Assembly (NCBI GenBank): GCA_964655175.1
Contig: CAZZLY010000013.1
Coordinates: 1 to 50,752, forward strand
Direction: 5' to 3'
Source of the DNA: JAIOPA01 sp964655175
GTDB taxonomy: Bacteria; Eisenbacteria; RBG-16-71-46
Length of the DNA: 50,752 bases
The notes beneath the pieces were generated by a model. It did not search any database. It was not told where the DNA came from and worked only from the letters and a program-made list of their open reading frames with translations. Every line of letters starts with the position of its first letter. The first letter of the stretch is position 1. Both the position numbers and the translations under genes were made by a program. Positions 16,349 to 26,935 of this stretch are shown here, one piece after another.

Positions 16349-17764
16349 TCACTTGGTGACCGGCTTCGTCTCCGTGCGCAGCAGGTGGATCGCCAGCGCG
16401 TCGGCGTCCTCGGCCGCCTCGCCCAGCACCTCCATCATGGTCGGATGCGCGTGGATCGCCTGCGCGATGGCCGCCACGTCGAGGTCGGCGCCGATCGCCA
16501 GCGAGGCCTCGTGGATGAGCTCGCTCGCCTTGGGCCCGAAGATGCTCGTGCCCAGGATCTGGCCGCTGTCGGCATCGCCCACGATCTTGACGAACCCGGT
16601 CGTCTCGCCGTCGGCGATGTTGCGGCCGTGCGCACGGAACGGGAAGCGGCCGACCTTGACCGTGCGGCCCTCGGCCTTCGCCTCGGCCTCGGTGAGCCCG
16701 ACGCTGGCGATCTCGGGGCTCGTGAACGTGGCCGCCGGCACCGCACGCCAGTGCGTCTGCGCCGAGTGCCCGGCGATGATCTCGGCCGCCGACTTGCCCT
16801 GCGCGCTCGCGAAGTGCGCCAGCTGCTTGATGTCGGTGACGTCGCCGATGGCGTAGATGTTCGACACGCTCGTCTGCAGGCGATCGTTGACGACGATCTT
16901 GCCGCGCTCGGCGTGCGCCACACCGACCGTCTCGAGGCCCAGTTCGGCGCTGTACGGACGGCGTCCCGTCGCGACGAGCACGGTGTCCACCTCGACCGTC
17001 TTGCCCCCCGAGAGCGTGAGCGTGATCGAACCGTCGGGATTGTCGCGGCGATCCTCGACCTTGGTCCCCAGATGCAGCGCGATCTTCTGCTTCTTCATCT
17101 CGCGCTCGAGGGCGGCGGAGACCTCCTCGTCCTCGGCCATCACGAGGCGCGGCAGCATCTCGATGACCGTCGTCTGCGTGCCGATCGCGGCGAAGAAGCA
17201 CGCGAACTCACTGCCGATGACGCCACCGCCCAGGATGGCGATGCGCTTGGGCTGATGCGACAGGTCGAGCGCCTCCTTGCTGCCGATGACGCGCTCGCCG
17301 TCGAGCGACCAGCCCGGCGGGTTCCACGCGGCCGCGCCGGTCGCGAGGATGATGTGGTCGGTGGTGATCTCCTCGGTGCCGCCGGCGTTGAGCGCGATCG
17401 CGATGCGGTTCGCGGACGTGAGCCGGGCCGTGCCCTTGTAGATCTCGACCTGCCGGCCCGCGAGCAGCTGCTTCACGCCGCCGGTGAGCTGCTTGACGAT
17501 CTTGTTCTTGCGCGCGACGAGCGCCGTCCAGTCCAACTGCGGCTCACCGACGACGATGCCGTACTCCTTGGCGCGCTTGATCTGCTCGTACAGGTGCGCG
17601 GTCACGACCCACGACTTGGTCGGGATGCAGCCCCAGTTGAGACAGGTGCCGCCGAGTTCGTCCTTCTCGATGATGGCGGTCTTGAGACCCATCTGCGCGG
17701 CGCGGATCGCGGCGACGTAGCCACCGGGACCGGCGCCGATGACGACGACCTGGAAGTGAGCCAT
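16349..17764 (-). CDS. lpdA: dihydrolipoamide dehydrogenase (E3)
   Basis: 471 residues, the usual E3 length. It has an FAD motif (VVIGAGPGGYVAA), the redox disulfide C41/C46 (GGTCLNWGCIPTK), an NAD motif (AILGGGVIGSEFA) and a second FAD motif (IYAIGDVTD). The dimer-interface catalytic pair is H440/E445 in HAHPTMME. It reoxidises dihydrolipoamide in 2-oxoacid dehydrogenase or glycine-cleavage complexes using NAD. The ATG has an AAGGA upstream. No E1 or E2 genes are adjacent, so it is probably shared by several complexes. Confidence 0.95.
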   Translation of the reverse strand: MAHFQVVVIGAGPGGYVAAIRAAQMGLKTAIIEKDELGGTCLNWGCIPTKSWVVTAHLYEQIKRAKEYGIVVGEPQLDWTALVARKNKIVKQLTGGVKQLLAGRQVEIYKGTARLTSANRIAIALNAGGTEEITTDHIILATGAAAWNPPGWSLDGERVIGSKEALDLSHQPKRIAILGGGVIGSEFACFFAAIGTQTTVIEMLPRLVMAEDEEVSAALEREMKKQKIALHLGTKVEDRRDNPDGSITLTLSGGKTVEVDTVLVATGRRPYSAELGLETVGVAHAERGKIVVNDRLQTSVSNIYAIGDVTDIKQLAHFASAQGKSAAEIIAGHSAQTHWRAVPAATFTSPEIASVGLTEAEAKAEGRTVKVGRFPFRAHGRNIADGETTGFVKIVGDADSGQILGTSIFGPKASELIHEASLAIGADLDVAAIAQAIHAHPTMMEVLGEAAEDADALAIHLLRTETKPVTK

Positions 17765-17982
17765 GACGGATTCCTTCGATCTGGGGTGAGGTCCCCGCGG
17801 CGACCGGACGGTCGGCGTGGGGTCCACGGATGATCGGGTCCGCCGGGCACGGGGCCCGACGGCAGCGACGGATCGGCGGGGCCGACGCGGTCGCACACGA
17901 GTCCCTGTAATGTAGTGGAGACGGGGGCGGCGGGAAAACCACCGCCCGTCCCCCACCCATGGCCCGTTCGGAGCCCCCACCC

Positions 17983-18636
17983 ATGCCCACGCTGTGCCTG
18001 TTCGCCCGCGACCCGCAGCCCGGCCGCGTCAAATCCCGCCTGTCCCCGGCCCTGCCCGCCCCGCTCGCCGCACGGCTCTACGCCGGGCTGTTGGGCGACA
18101 CGTTCGCGGCCGCGCTCGCCTGCACCCGCGCGACGCGCCGGGTGGTGCACTGGGCCGACGAGCCCGGCGAGGCCCCGGCCGGGTTCGCCGCAAGCCGGCA
18201 ACGGGGCGACGATCTGGGGGCACGCATCACCTCCGCGTTCGACGAGGAGCTCGCGCTCGGCGGGCCGGTCCTGCTGGTGGGCAGCGACACGCCGTCCCTG
18301 ACGGCGGCGCATCTCGACACCGCGTTCGCCGCGCTCGACTCGCACGACGTGGTGGTGGGGCCGACGCTCGACGGGGGCTACTGGGGCATCGGCCTGCACG
18401 CGAACGCACCGTCGTTGTTCACCGACGTGCCGTGGAGCACGCGCGAGGTGCTGGTGCGCACGCTCGTGCGCGCGCATTCGGCCGGGCTGCGCGTGGCCAC
18501 CGTGGACACGCTCGAGGACGTGGACACGCCACACGATCTGGCGCTGCTCGTGGGCGCGTGCGCGGCGGGCCGTCGCGCCGCCGGCGCGCACACGCGCGCC
18601 GCGCTCGCCGATCTGGGGCTGGCGCCGCGCGCCTAG
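17983..18636 (+). CDS. DUF2064 / TIGR04282-type glycosyltransferase-like protein
   Basis: 217 residues. MPTLCLFARDPQPGRVKSRL is the signature opening of this GT-A-like family, followed by GDDLGARI, LLVGSDTPSLT (nucleotide-sugar/metal site) and VVVGPTLDGGYWGIGL. Family members often sit near radical-SAM genes and may transfer a sugar or nucleotidyl group; the true substrate is not established. I chose the second ATG (17983) because GGAG precedes it; 17959 is possible. Its stop codon overlaps the stop of the convergent neighbour in a shared CTAG. Confidence 0.85.
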   Translation: MPTLCLFARDPQPGRVKSRLSPALPAPLAARLYAGLLGDTFAAALACTRATRRVVHWADEPGEAPAGFAASRQRGDDLGARITSAFDEELALGGPVLLVGSDTPSLTAAHLDTAFAALDSHDVVVGPTLDGGYWGIGLHANAPSLFTDVPWSTREVLVRTLVRAHSAGLRVATVDTLEDVDTPHDLALLVGACAAGRRAAGAHTRAALADLGLAPRA

Positions 18637-19466
18637 TTCTTGAGCGGCGGCGGCTGCTTGCCCGTCTTGGCCATGACGTTCTTGATGTGCTCCTCGAGCA
18701 CGGAACGCACCTCGGCCGGCGGGTTCGACCGCATGGCGCGATGGAAGAATCCCAGCGCCTCATCGAAGCGATTCTGGGTCTCGGCCACGATCCCCAGGTT
18801 GAAGAGCGCGATCGGATGCTCGGCGTGGACGGTGAGCGCGTGCGTGAACAGCGACTCCGCGGCCGCGAAGTGCCCGAGGTTGTAGTAGCACACCCCGAGG
18901 TCCACGACCGTGGTGACCCGCTGGGGATCCAGTCGCATGGCGCTCTTGTAGTGGATGATCGCCTCGCTCCAGTTGGCGGTGTCGTACAGGACGTTCGCGA
19001 GGTCGATGCGGGCGGCCAGATTGGTCGAGTCGCGATCCAGGGTCGCGCGCGCGGCGTCGGCCGCCTGCTGCATCCGCGGGTCCGCACCCGCGACGGCCGG
19101 CGCGTTGGTCTTCATCGCGCCCTGGGCTGCGAAGTACACGAGACCGATGACCACCGCGATCGCGACCGCGCCCACGATCTGCATCTGGATCGGCTCCATG
19201 GCCGCACGCGAGGTGCGCGTGCGCCGCACCGGACGCGGGCCGGGATCGAATCCCCGCACCTCCGGTCCCGGCGGGGCCTGACGCGGCTTCACGGGCTCGG
19301 CGACCTTGGCCGTCGCGGGCGCCGGGGCGGCCTCGGCGGCGGGCACCGTAGGGGCGGGCGTGGCGCGCGGGAACGTGTCCACGAACGGGTAGTTGCACTG
19401 CGTGCACTGGGTGGCGTCGGCGGCGTTGGCCGCACCACAGCCCGGGCAAGCGATCGTCGACGACAT
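18633..19466 (-). CDS. zinc-ribbon, single-helix, TPR protein
   Basis: 277 residues. The N-terminus is a zinc ribbon (CPGC...CTQC, four cysteines within the first 25 residues). A Pro/Ala-rich linker, one membrane helix (about 95-115) and at least three TPR repeats (about 130-255) follow, one containing VDLGVCYYNLGHFAAAESLF. The C-terminus is PPPLKN. Zinc-ribbon/TM/TPR proteins are common scaffolds in delta-proteobacteria-like genomes but lack a fixed role. GAGGAC precedes the ATG. It is convergent and overlaps the DUF2064 gene by 4 nt. It is not a clear TadD homologue despite the nearby tad locus. Confidence 0.85.
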   Translation of the reverse strand: MSSTIACPGCGAANAADATQCTQCNYPFVDTFPRATPAPTVPAAEAAPAPATAKVAEPVKPRQAPPGPEVRGFDPGPRPVRRTRTSRAAMEPIQMQIVGAVAIAVVIGLVYFAAQGAMKTNAPAVAGADPRMQQAADAARATLDRDSTNLAARIDLANVLYDTANWSEAIIHYKSAMRLDPQRVTTVVDLGVCYYNLGHFAAAESLFTHALTVHAEHPIALFNLGIVAETQNRFDEALGFFHRAMRSNPPAEVRSVLEEHIKNVMAKTGKQPPPLKN

Positions 19467-19730
19467 GGGTCCTCGCAGGTTCGTGCGGCACCACGCAACG
19501 GTTCGCCCGGAGTGTAGGAGACGCGCCCGCGGTCCGCACGCCGCGCGGGGCCCGTGCGCGTCATGGGACGGTGAAACATGCGGCCGTCGGGCCGCGTTCG
19601 GCAACCCGGACGCCGCGCCGCACCGAACGGCCTTCCGTGGTCGGCGGTGCTGCATTAGCCTTCCTCCCCCACGCCCGCAGCGCGCATCCCGCGGGCCGCC
19701 CCCCCAACCTCCCCGGGAGATCCTCCGCTC

Positions 19731-22700
19731 GTGCGTCCACTCCTGTCCCACCGTGTCCTCGCGGGGCTGCTGCTGCTCGCCCTCGCCGCTCCCTCGCGCG
19801 CCGAGGAGTTCACCGTGCGCGTGCTGCACACCACCGACCTGCACGGCATGCTGGTCGGTTGGGACGACGTGCGCGACCAGGCCGCCACGCGCGGGCTCGA
19901 GCGCATCGCCAGCGGCATCGCGGCGGCGCGGGCCGACGGCACGCCGACCCTGCTCGTGGACGCCGGCGACGCGTTGTCGGGCAGCTCGCTCGTGCGCGCC
20001 TGGCGCGAGGGGGATCGCACGCGACCCGAACCCATGGTCACCGCCATGAACGCGCTCGGCTACGACGCACTCGCGGTGGGCAACCACGAGTTCGACGACG
20101 GTCGTGCCGCGCTCGACTCGGCGCGTGCGCGCGCCCGGTTCCCGTTCCTCGCCGCCAACGTGTTCGACGCGCGCACGGGGCGGCCCGCGTTCGGCACCTC
20201 GGTCGTGCGCGACGTGAACGGCGTGCGCATCGGCATCGTGGGTCTGACCTCGGCCGCGCTGCCACTGCTCATGGACTCGACGCGCTGTGCCGGACTGACG
20301 TTCGCGGATCCGATCGAGGTCGCCCAGCGCGAAGTCGCGCGGCTGCGCGGCGCCGAGCGCTGCGCCGCGGTGATCGTGCTGTTCCATTCCGGGCTCGAGC
20401 GCGACCCCGCGGCGCGCGGCGGCGAGGCGAAGCCGCGCACGGGTGACGCGCCGCACGAGAACGAGGGCCACCGGCTCGCCTACGAGGTCCCCGGCGTGGA
20501 CGTGCTCGTGCTGGGGCACACGCACCAGATCGTGACGGGTGCGCGCGTGGGCGAGGCGCTCGTCACGCAGGCGGGACGCAACGGCGAGGCGCTGGGCCGC
20601 GTCGAGCTGCGCTTCACGCGCCCGACGTCGCTCGCACCGTGGACCCTGGCGGGCGCCACGAGCGCGGTGCGCACGGTGACCGATTCGCTGGCGATCGATC
20701 CGGCCATGCAGACGATGGCGGCGCCGTATCTGCAGGCGGCCCGCGCGCTGCTCGACGCGCCGGTGACGCAGGCGACCGTGGCGCTCGCGGCGCCCGCGGG
20801 TCGCTTCGCCGACAACGCGCTCGTGCAGCTCATCCATCGCACGCAGCTCGCCGCCTCGGGCGCCGACGTGTCGCTCGCGACGTTGTTCGAGCCCGCGCAG
20901 GTCATCGCCGCGGGGCCCGTGCGGCGCCGCGACCTGCTGCGGCTGTATCCGTACGACAACACGCTCGGCATGGTGTCGCTCACCGGGGCCGAGCTCGTCG
21001 CGGTGCTCGAGCACGCGGCCGCGATGCTCACCGACGACGTCTGGAACGCGCGCGGATCGCTGCTGCGCCCCGAGGTGGCCGGCTACCAGTTCGACACCGC
21101 GGCGGGGGTGGACTACACGATCGACCTGACGCGCCCCGCGGGCTCGCGCATCGTGAACGTGACGTTCAAGGGCGCGCCGCTCGCGCCCGACGCACGACTC
21201 AACGTGGTCGCGAACTCGTACCGCCTCGCGGGCGGCGGCGACTATCTGGAACTGCGGCGCGCGCCGCAGATCTGGCGCAGCACCGAGACCATGCCCGAAC
21301 TGCTGCTGCGCGACGTGCGCGCGCACGGCCTGCCCACGACGAACGCGCCCGCGCACTGGTCGCTGCAGCCGGCGTACGCGGGCGCGAGCGAGCGCGCGGG
21401 CATCGATCGCCTCGTGCGGTTGGGCGCGCTGTCGCGCGCCGAGGTCATGGCCACGGACGGTGCGGTGACGCGACTCGAGGTGCTGACCGGTCTGGCGCGG
21501 GTGTTCGCCCTGCGCGGTCGCAACGTTGCGACCGGTTGGGGCGCGCTGCCCGACTCCACCGCGCGCGCACTCGACGGACTGCTCGCGCTGGGCGTGACCG
21601 GTCCGCGCACGACGCCCGCGCGCGTCGAACCCGCGAAGCCGGCGACCGCGGCTCAGGTGTTGGACTGGTGCGAGCGCACCGCGCGTGCGCTCGGCTATGC
21701 GCTCGATCGCGCCCCCGATGCCGCGTTCCGGCGCGGCCTGCTCGTGGGCGTGAACGGTGCCGACGCGCTCGTGGGCGACGCGCCCGTCTCGCGTGTGCAG
21801 TGGCTCGCGATCCTCGCCAACCTGCGCTTCCCCACCGTGCGGTTGCTCGAGACCACGGACTTCCACGGCGCGATCCTGGGCGGCAACAGGGATCGCCGCA
21901 CGCAGCGCCCCATCGGCGGCAGCGCCGCGCTCGCGGCGGCCATCGAACGCGAGCGCGCGGTGAACCCCGAGGGCACGGTGCTGCTCGACGGCGGCGACCT
22001 GTTCCAGGGCACGATGATCTCGAACCTCCAGTACGGCCGTCCGGTGGTCGAGCAGATGAACGCGCTCGGCTACGCGGCCGCCGCGGTGGGCAATCACGAG
22101 TTCGACTGGGGCGTGGACACACTGGCGGCGCGCGTCCACGGCATGCGCTTCGCGGCGCTGGGCGCCAACATGGTGGAGCGCAGGACGAACCGGCTGCCCA
22201 AGTGGGCGCGCTCCGACACCACCGTGCGGCGGCGCGGCGTGCGCGTGGGCATCGTGGGTCTGGCGTACCCGGGCACGCCGCGCGTGACGCTCGCCACGAA
22301 CGTCGCGCACCTGCGGTTCGACGACGACTCGACCACCGCCGCGCGCGTGAGCCAGCGTCTGCGCCGCGAGGGCGCGCACGTGGTCGTGGGCGTCGGGCAC
22401 ATCCCGGCCGAGACCGATTCATCGCGGCATGCGCGCGGCGACCTCGCCCGTCTGGGTCGGGTGGCCACCGTGGACGCGTGGCTCGGCGGGCACAGTCACA
22501 ACGTGGTGGACGACCGCATGAACGGCCGCCCGGTGCTCATCGCGGGCGCGCAGGGCCAGTGGCTCGCGGTCGTCGATCTGGTGGTCGACCCGCTGCAGAA
22601 CAAGGTCGTCGAGAGTTCACAGCGCATCGATCAGGTGTGGGCGGACGGCCCCGTGGACAGCACGTGGACCGCGCGCGTCGCGCGCTGGAACGAGGCGATC

Positions 22701-23216
22701 GGACCGATCTCGGCCACCGTGCTCGGGCGCGCTGGTGTGCCGCTGCACCGTCGTCGGCCCGAGTCGACGATCGGCGACTTCATCTGCGACGCCATGCGCG
22801 CCGACGTGAAGGCCGACGTCGCGATGCAGAACCCGGGCGGCATGCGTGCCGACCACGAGGCGGGGCCGATCACGCGCGGCAGCGTGTACGCGGTCATGCC
22901 GTTCGACAACTCGATCGTGACGCTGCAGCTGACGGGCGCGCTCGTGAAGCTGGCGCTCGAGCAGGCGCTCGCCAACGATCGCATCACGCAGGTGAGCGGC
23001 GTGCGCTACGTGTTCGATGCGTCGCGTCCCGCGCTCGACCGCATCACGAACATCACGCTCGCCGACGGCTCACCGCTGGACCCGGCCAAGGTCTATCGCG
23101 TGGCGGTGAACAACTTCATGGCCACCGGAGGCGACCACTACGACGCGCTCACGCAGGGCACCGGACGCGAGGACACCGGGCGGCTCATCCGCGATGCGAT
23201 GGAGGCGTGGGTGCGC
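19731..23216 (+). CDS. exported protein with two tandem 5'-nucleotidase (UshA-like) modules, 3' end in gap
   Basis: GTG start, signal peptide ending near residue 24 (PSRAEE), then 1162 visible residues. Module 1 (about 25-560) has the metallophosphatase motifs TTDLHG, DAGDALSG, GNHEFDD and LGHTHQ, and a nucleotidase C-terminal domain ending in AGGGDY. Module 2 (about 700-1160) repeats them: TTDFHG, DGGDLFQGT, GNHEFDWG, GGHSHN, MQNPGGMR and ATGGDHYDAL. The linker (about 565-700) holds three degenerate SLH-like segments, each with a 'V(T/S)R-x-(E/Q)' core. Single-module UshA proteins hydrolyse nucleotides or UDP-sugars outside the cell. The end is at or just inside the 100-N gap; the long open frame beyond the gap is an artefact. 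Confidence 0.9.
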
Positions 23217-23316
23217 NNNNNNNNNNNNNNNNNNNNNNNNNNNNNNNNNNNNNNNNNNNNNNNNNNNNNNNNNNNNNNNNNNNNNNNNNNNNNNNNNNNN
23301 NNNNNNNNNNNNNNNN
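23217..23316. other. 100-N assembly gap between nucleotidase and amidase
   Basis: Exactly 100 N. It hides the 3' ends of two convergent genes. Confidence 0.99.
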
Positions 23317-24374
23317 TCGACGCCGTTGGCGATCTCGCCCGCCATGCGCGACTGGAACGCCGGATCGGCGAGCAGCTTGACCTCGCGCGGGTTGTTGATG
23401 AACGCGGTCTCGACGAGCACGCTCGGGAACTCGACGCTCTTGAGCACGGCGAAGCCGGCCTGCTTGATGCCGCGCACCTCGACGCGGCGATCGCTCGCGA
23501 CGTGGTCGAGCAGCGTCTCGGCGAGCAGCTGACTGCGCTCGAGCATGGAGTTGCGCTTGACGTCGTAGAGCACGCTCACCACGTCGTCCTCGGCCTGCGC
23601 CGCCACCCCGCCCACCTTGTCGGCGGCGTTCTCGAGGTCGGCCAGATCCTGGTCGGCCTGGTCCGTGGCGCCCTTGAGCGACAGGAAGAACACCTCGGTG
23701 CCGCTGCCCGAACCGCGGCGCCGCGACGAGTTGCAGTGGATGCTCACGAACAGATCCGCCTTGGCCTTCTCGGCGATCTTGTAGCGGTCGTGCAGCGGGA
23801 TGAAGAAGTCGGCGTCGCGCGTGAGCATGGCGTGCACGCCGGGGATCGCGTTGAGCGAGTCGGCGAGACGGCGCGCCACCGCGAGCGTGACGTTCTTCTC
23901 GTAGAGCCCGCCGGGACCGTGCGCCCCGGTGTCCTCGCCGCCGTGGCCGGCGTCGATGCACACGAGCCGGGCGCGGCTCTTCTTCTTGGCGGCCGAGATG
24001 GCGGCCAGCCGCTGATCGAGGTCGGCGCGCGCGCCGGCGCGGCTCACGTCCACGACCACGCGGAACGGCTTGTCGTCGCTGGCCGGCAGGGTGAACACGC
24101 GGAAGCTGCTGTTGGGCCGCAGTTCGAGCCAGAACCGCGCCCCCGTGCCCTCGACGAGCGAGCGCACCTGCACGACCGCGCTGTCGCCCACCTCGAGCAC
24201 CGACGGCACGCCGGGCGCCACGACGAGACCGGGCGAGGGCACCGCGACCACGAGCTGCGACGCCGTGCCGGAATCCGGGGCCACGGGCACCACCACCGCG
24301 TCGAAGTCGAACACGACGCGCGTGCCCGTCGGCGAGGCCCAGCTGCGCAGGCCGGTGAGCGAGACGACCGACGC
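23317..24374 (-). CDS. N-acetylmuramoyl-L-alanine amidase (AMIN + Amidase_3), both ends in gaps
   Basis: About 352 residues are visible. The first part is an AMIN-like beta domain (VVSLTGLRSWASPTGTRVVFDFDA, later VVVDVSRAG). The second is an Amidase_3 zinc domain: IDAGHGGEDTGAHG (first zinc His), YEKNVTLAVARRL (zinc Glu), TRDADFFIPLHDR, ADLFVSIHCNSS (third ligand) and VLVETAFINNPREVKLL (catalytic Glu). Such enzymes cut the peptide from peptidoglycan in the periplasm, often during cell separation. The frame stays open up to the upstream gap, so the GTG at 24314 is not the real start; a signal peptide should lie in the gap. It follows htrA in the same direction. Confidence 0.92.
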
Positions 24375-24474
24375 NNNNNNNNNNNNNNNNNNNNNNNNNN
24401 NNNNNNNNNNNNNNNNNNNNNNNNNNNNNNNNNNNNNNNNNNNNNNNNNNNNNNNNNNNNNNNNNNNNNNNNNN
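24375..24474. other. 100-N assembly gap between htrA and amidase
   Basis: Exactly 100 N. It hides the 3' end of htrA, the intergenic DNA and the start of the amidase. Confidence 0.99.
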
Positions 24475-25864
24475 CCTTGGCCACCTGCTCGGTGAACTCG
24501 CTGACGCTGTTCACGGGCACGCGGTTCACTTCCTCGATGACGTCACCGGCCTGGATGTCCTTGTCGGCGGCCTCGGAATCGTCCTGCACCTCGACGACGC
24601 GCACGCCCGACTCGACGCGCAGCTCACCGCGTTCGCTCGCGGACAGCGCGCGCACCGTGAACCCGACCGAGTTGCCCTCCGCGGGCGCCGGCGTGTCGAG
24701 CTGCGAGGCGAGCTTGTCGTCCTTGTCCATGAGCGTGACGACGATGGGCAGCTTGCGACCGTCGCGCATGACGCCCAGACGCACCTGCGTGCCCGACGGC
24801 GTGTCGGCGATCGTCAGGCGGAACTTGTCGCGGTCGTTCACCGGCTTGCCGTCGAGCTCGACGATGACGTCGTTGCGCTGCAGACCGGCGCGCTCGGCGG
24901 GCGAACCCTTGATGACGTTCTGGACGATGACGCCCTGCAGGTTGGCGAGCCCGAAGCCCTCGGCGAGCTCCGGCGTCATGTTGGCGATGTTCACGCCCAT
25001 CATGGCGCGCTTGACCGTGCCGTGCGCGACGAGCTGCTCGGCCACGTGACGCGCGAGGTTGATCGGCACCGCGAAGCCGATGCCCTGACCGTTCGTGTTG
25101 ATGGCCGTGTTGATGCCGATGGCCTCGCCGCGGATGTTGCACAGCGGGCCGCCCGAGTTGCCGAAGTTGATGCTGGCGTCGGTCTGGATGAAGTCCTGGT
25201 AGTCGGGCGTGCCGCCGAAGATGTTGAGGTTGTTGCGACCCTTGGCGCTCACGATGCCCACCGTGACCGAGCCGTGCAGATCACCGAGCGGGTTGCCGAT
25301 CGCGATCGCCCAGTCGCCGATGCGCAGCTGGTCCGAATCACCGAGCGGCAGCACCGGCAGGTCCCGGCCCTCGATCTTGATGACGGCGATGTCGGTCGCC
25401 GGGTCGGTGCCCACCGTGGTCGCCTTGAACGAGCGCCCGTCGTTGAGCGTGACCTTGATCGTCTCGGCGTCCTTCACGACGTGGTTGTTCGTGAGCACGC
25501 GACCGGAGGCGTCGAAGATGAAGCCCGAGCCGGACGACGGCACGCGCTGCTGACGCGGCGTGCCCTGACCGAAGAAGCGGCGCATGAACTCGTCCTGCGG
25601 ATCGCCGCCGTCGCCGCCGACCTTCTTGGTGACGTCGATGAAGACGACCGCCGGCAGCGCCTTGTTCACGACGCCGACGAACGGGCTCTCGGGCAGTGCG
25701 GCCGACGAGCTGGGGACCGACGCGACCTGCGCATCGGCGGCGCGGGTGCTGCGCGGCAGGTTGAAGCCCGCGCTGATGCCGAGGCCCAGCACGAGGCCGA
25801 CGGCGATGAGGACGGTGGCACCGACGAAATACTGGCGAGGGGTGGTGACTCGCGAACCGTTCAT
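24475..25864 (-). CDS. HtrA/DegP-type serine protease, 3' end in gap
   Basis: 463 residues visible. An N-terminal membrane segment (about 13-33) anchors or exports it. The trypsin-like domain has an intact triad: H118 (LTNNHVV), D148 (TDIAVIK) and S227 (GNSGGPL). PDZ1 (about 290-385) and PDZ2 (from about 420, VEVQDDSEAADKDIQAGDVIEEVNRVPV) follow, and the protein is cut by the gap within the last 20-30 residues. Periplasmic HtrA proteases degrade misfolded envelope proteins. The ATG has GGAGGAG at 7 nt. It shares a divergent intergenic region with lpxH. Confidence 0.95.
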
Positions 25865-26181
25865 CTGGGTACTCCTCCGTGACGACAGGGGACCGTTCTC
25901 AGGGTCATCGGCCGTTCCGGCCTGCGACCACAGTGCGGAGAAGCGTAATCCGAAGGTCGAACGGGACGCGTCACAGGGCCGTCAAAACACGCGTTCACGC
26001 CCGGATCCGCCCCACCGCGGGGCGACGTCGTGCGCTTCCGATGTCCGAGGCGGACCGACGGTTCCGACAAGGAATTGCAAGCCGTGCCGAGTGCACGGAA
26101 CGGCCGGGGCCCTCCCGGTCGCGCGCACCGCGGTGCGGCGGGACCGTGCGGTCCGCGCGACGCCCCGCTATGCTGGCCGGC
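25865..26181. other. divergent intergenic region htrA/lpxH
   Basis: These 317 bp hold the htrA ribosome site at the left end and the lpxH promoter at the right end. A perfect 14-bp palindrome (CGCACCGCGGTGCG, 26124-26137) lies just upstream of the lpxH -35 position and may be an operator. No gene seen. Confidence 0.5.
26146..26174 (+). promoter_or_regulatory. candidate lpxH promoter giving a leaderless mRNA
   Basis: GTGCGG, 17 bp, then TATGCT. The -10 box ends 7 nt before the ATG at 26182, so transcription should start at the start codon. No ribosome site precedes that ATG. The same -10-to-ATG distance is seen at eno and the ECF sigma gene. Confidence 0.5.
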
Positions 26182-26919
26182 ATGTCCGATCGCTCCGTGG
26201 TGTTCCTGTCCGACGCCCATCTGGGCGTGGAGTCGTCCGCGCGCGAGGCCGCCCGCACCGCCCGCCTGCACGACTTCCTCGCCTCGCTGCCCGGCCGCGC
26301 CTCGGAGCTGTACATCGTGGGCGACCTGTTCGACTTCTGGTTCGAGTACGGCACCGCGATCCCGCGCCGGTTCTTCCCCACCCTGGCGGCGCTGCAGCGC
26401 CTGCGCGACGCGGGTGTGGCGATCACCTACCTGAACGGCAACCACGATTTCTGGCTGGGCACGTTCTTCCGCGACACGCTCGGCATCCGCACCGTGGACG
26501 GTGGCGTGACCGTGGAGGCGCAGGGCCGACGGCTGTTCGTGCACCACGGCGACGGCCTCGTGGGCGGGGACCTGGGCTACAAGCTGCTGCGCGGCATCCT
26601 GCGTTCGCGCGCGTGCATCACGCTCTACGGGCTGCTGCATCCCGACCTGGGGATCCCGCTCGCGCTCGCCGTGTCGCGCTGGTCGCGCACGTCGCGCCCC
26701 GACGGTCCGCTGCGCCCCGAGCGACTGTGGCGCGAGATCGCCGAGCCGCGCTTCGCGAGCGGGCACGACGCCGTGCTCGTGGGTCACTTCCACGAGGCCT
26801 ACGAACGGCGCGAGGACGGGCGCGAGTTCTTCGTTCTGGGCGACTGGATCGGACGCTTCACCTACGCCGAACTGCGCGACGGCCGACTCGAGCTCAAGAC
26901 CTGGCCCGCGCGACCCTGA
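26182..26919 (+). CDS. lpxH: LpxH-like UDP-2,3-diacylglucosamine pyrophosphatase
   Basis: 245 residues, the usual size. The metallophosphatase motifs run in order: SDAHLG, GDLFDFWFEY, NGNHDFW, HHGDG and VGHFHEA. GDxFDFWFEY and the HGDG spacing favour LpxH over generic phosphatases. It hydrolyses UDP-2,3-diacylglucosamine to lipid X at the inner membrane, a step of lipid A synthesis, implying an LPS-bearing outer membrane. Starts at 26170 and 26182 are in frame; I prefer 26182 because a -10 box overlaps the first. It converges on the PorV-like gene with a 16-bp gap. Confidence 0.87.
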   Translation: MSDRSVVFLSDAHLGVESSAREAARTARLHDFLASLPGRASELYIVGDLFDFWFEYGTAIPRRFFPTLAALQRLRDAGVAITYLNGNHDFWLGTFFRDTLGIRTVDGGVTVEAQGRRLFVHHGDGLVGGDLGYKLLRGILRSRACITLYGLLHPDLGIPLALAVSRWSRTSRPDGPLRPERLWREIAEPRFASGHDAVLVGHFHEAYERREDGREFFVLGDWIGRFTYAELRDGRLELKTWPARP

Positions 26920-26935
26920 CGCGGACGGGGCGCGT

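Noticed and set aside
18633..22400. A 1255-residue open frame on the minus strand opposite the nucleotidase gene
   Set aside because: Only its last 277 residues (18633-19466) look like protein. The rest is His/Arg/Ala-rich antisense of a real gene, a common effect of very high GC.
19731..25049. One continuous 1772-residue protein through two N runs
   Set aside because: N runs are translated as X and keep the frame open by accident; beyond the first gap the sequence is antisense to the amidase and HtrA genes.
26060..26100. Sigma-54-like sequence CGGCACGGCTTGCA on the minus strand upstream of htrA
   Set aside because: The GG-to-GC distance is two bases too short for sigma-54.
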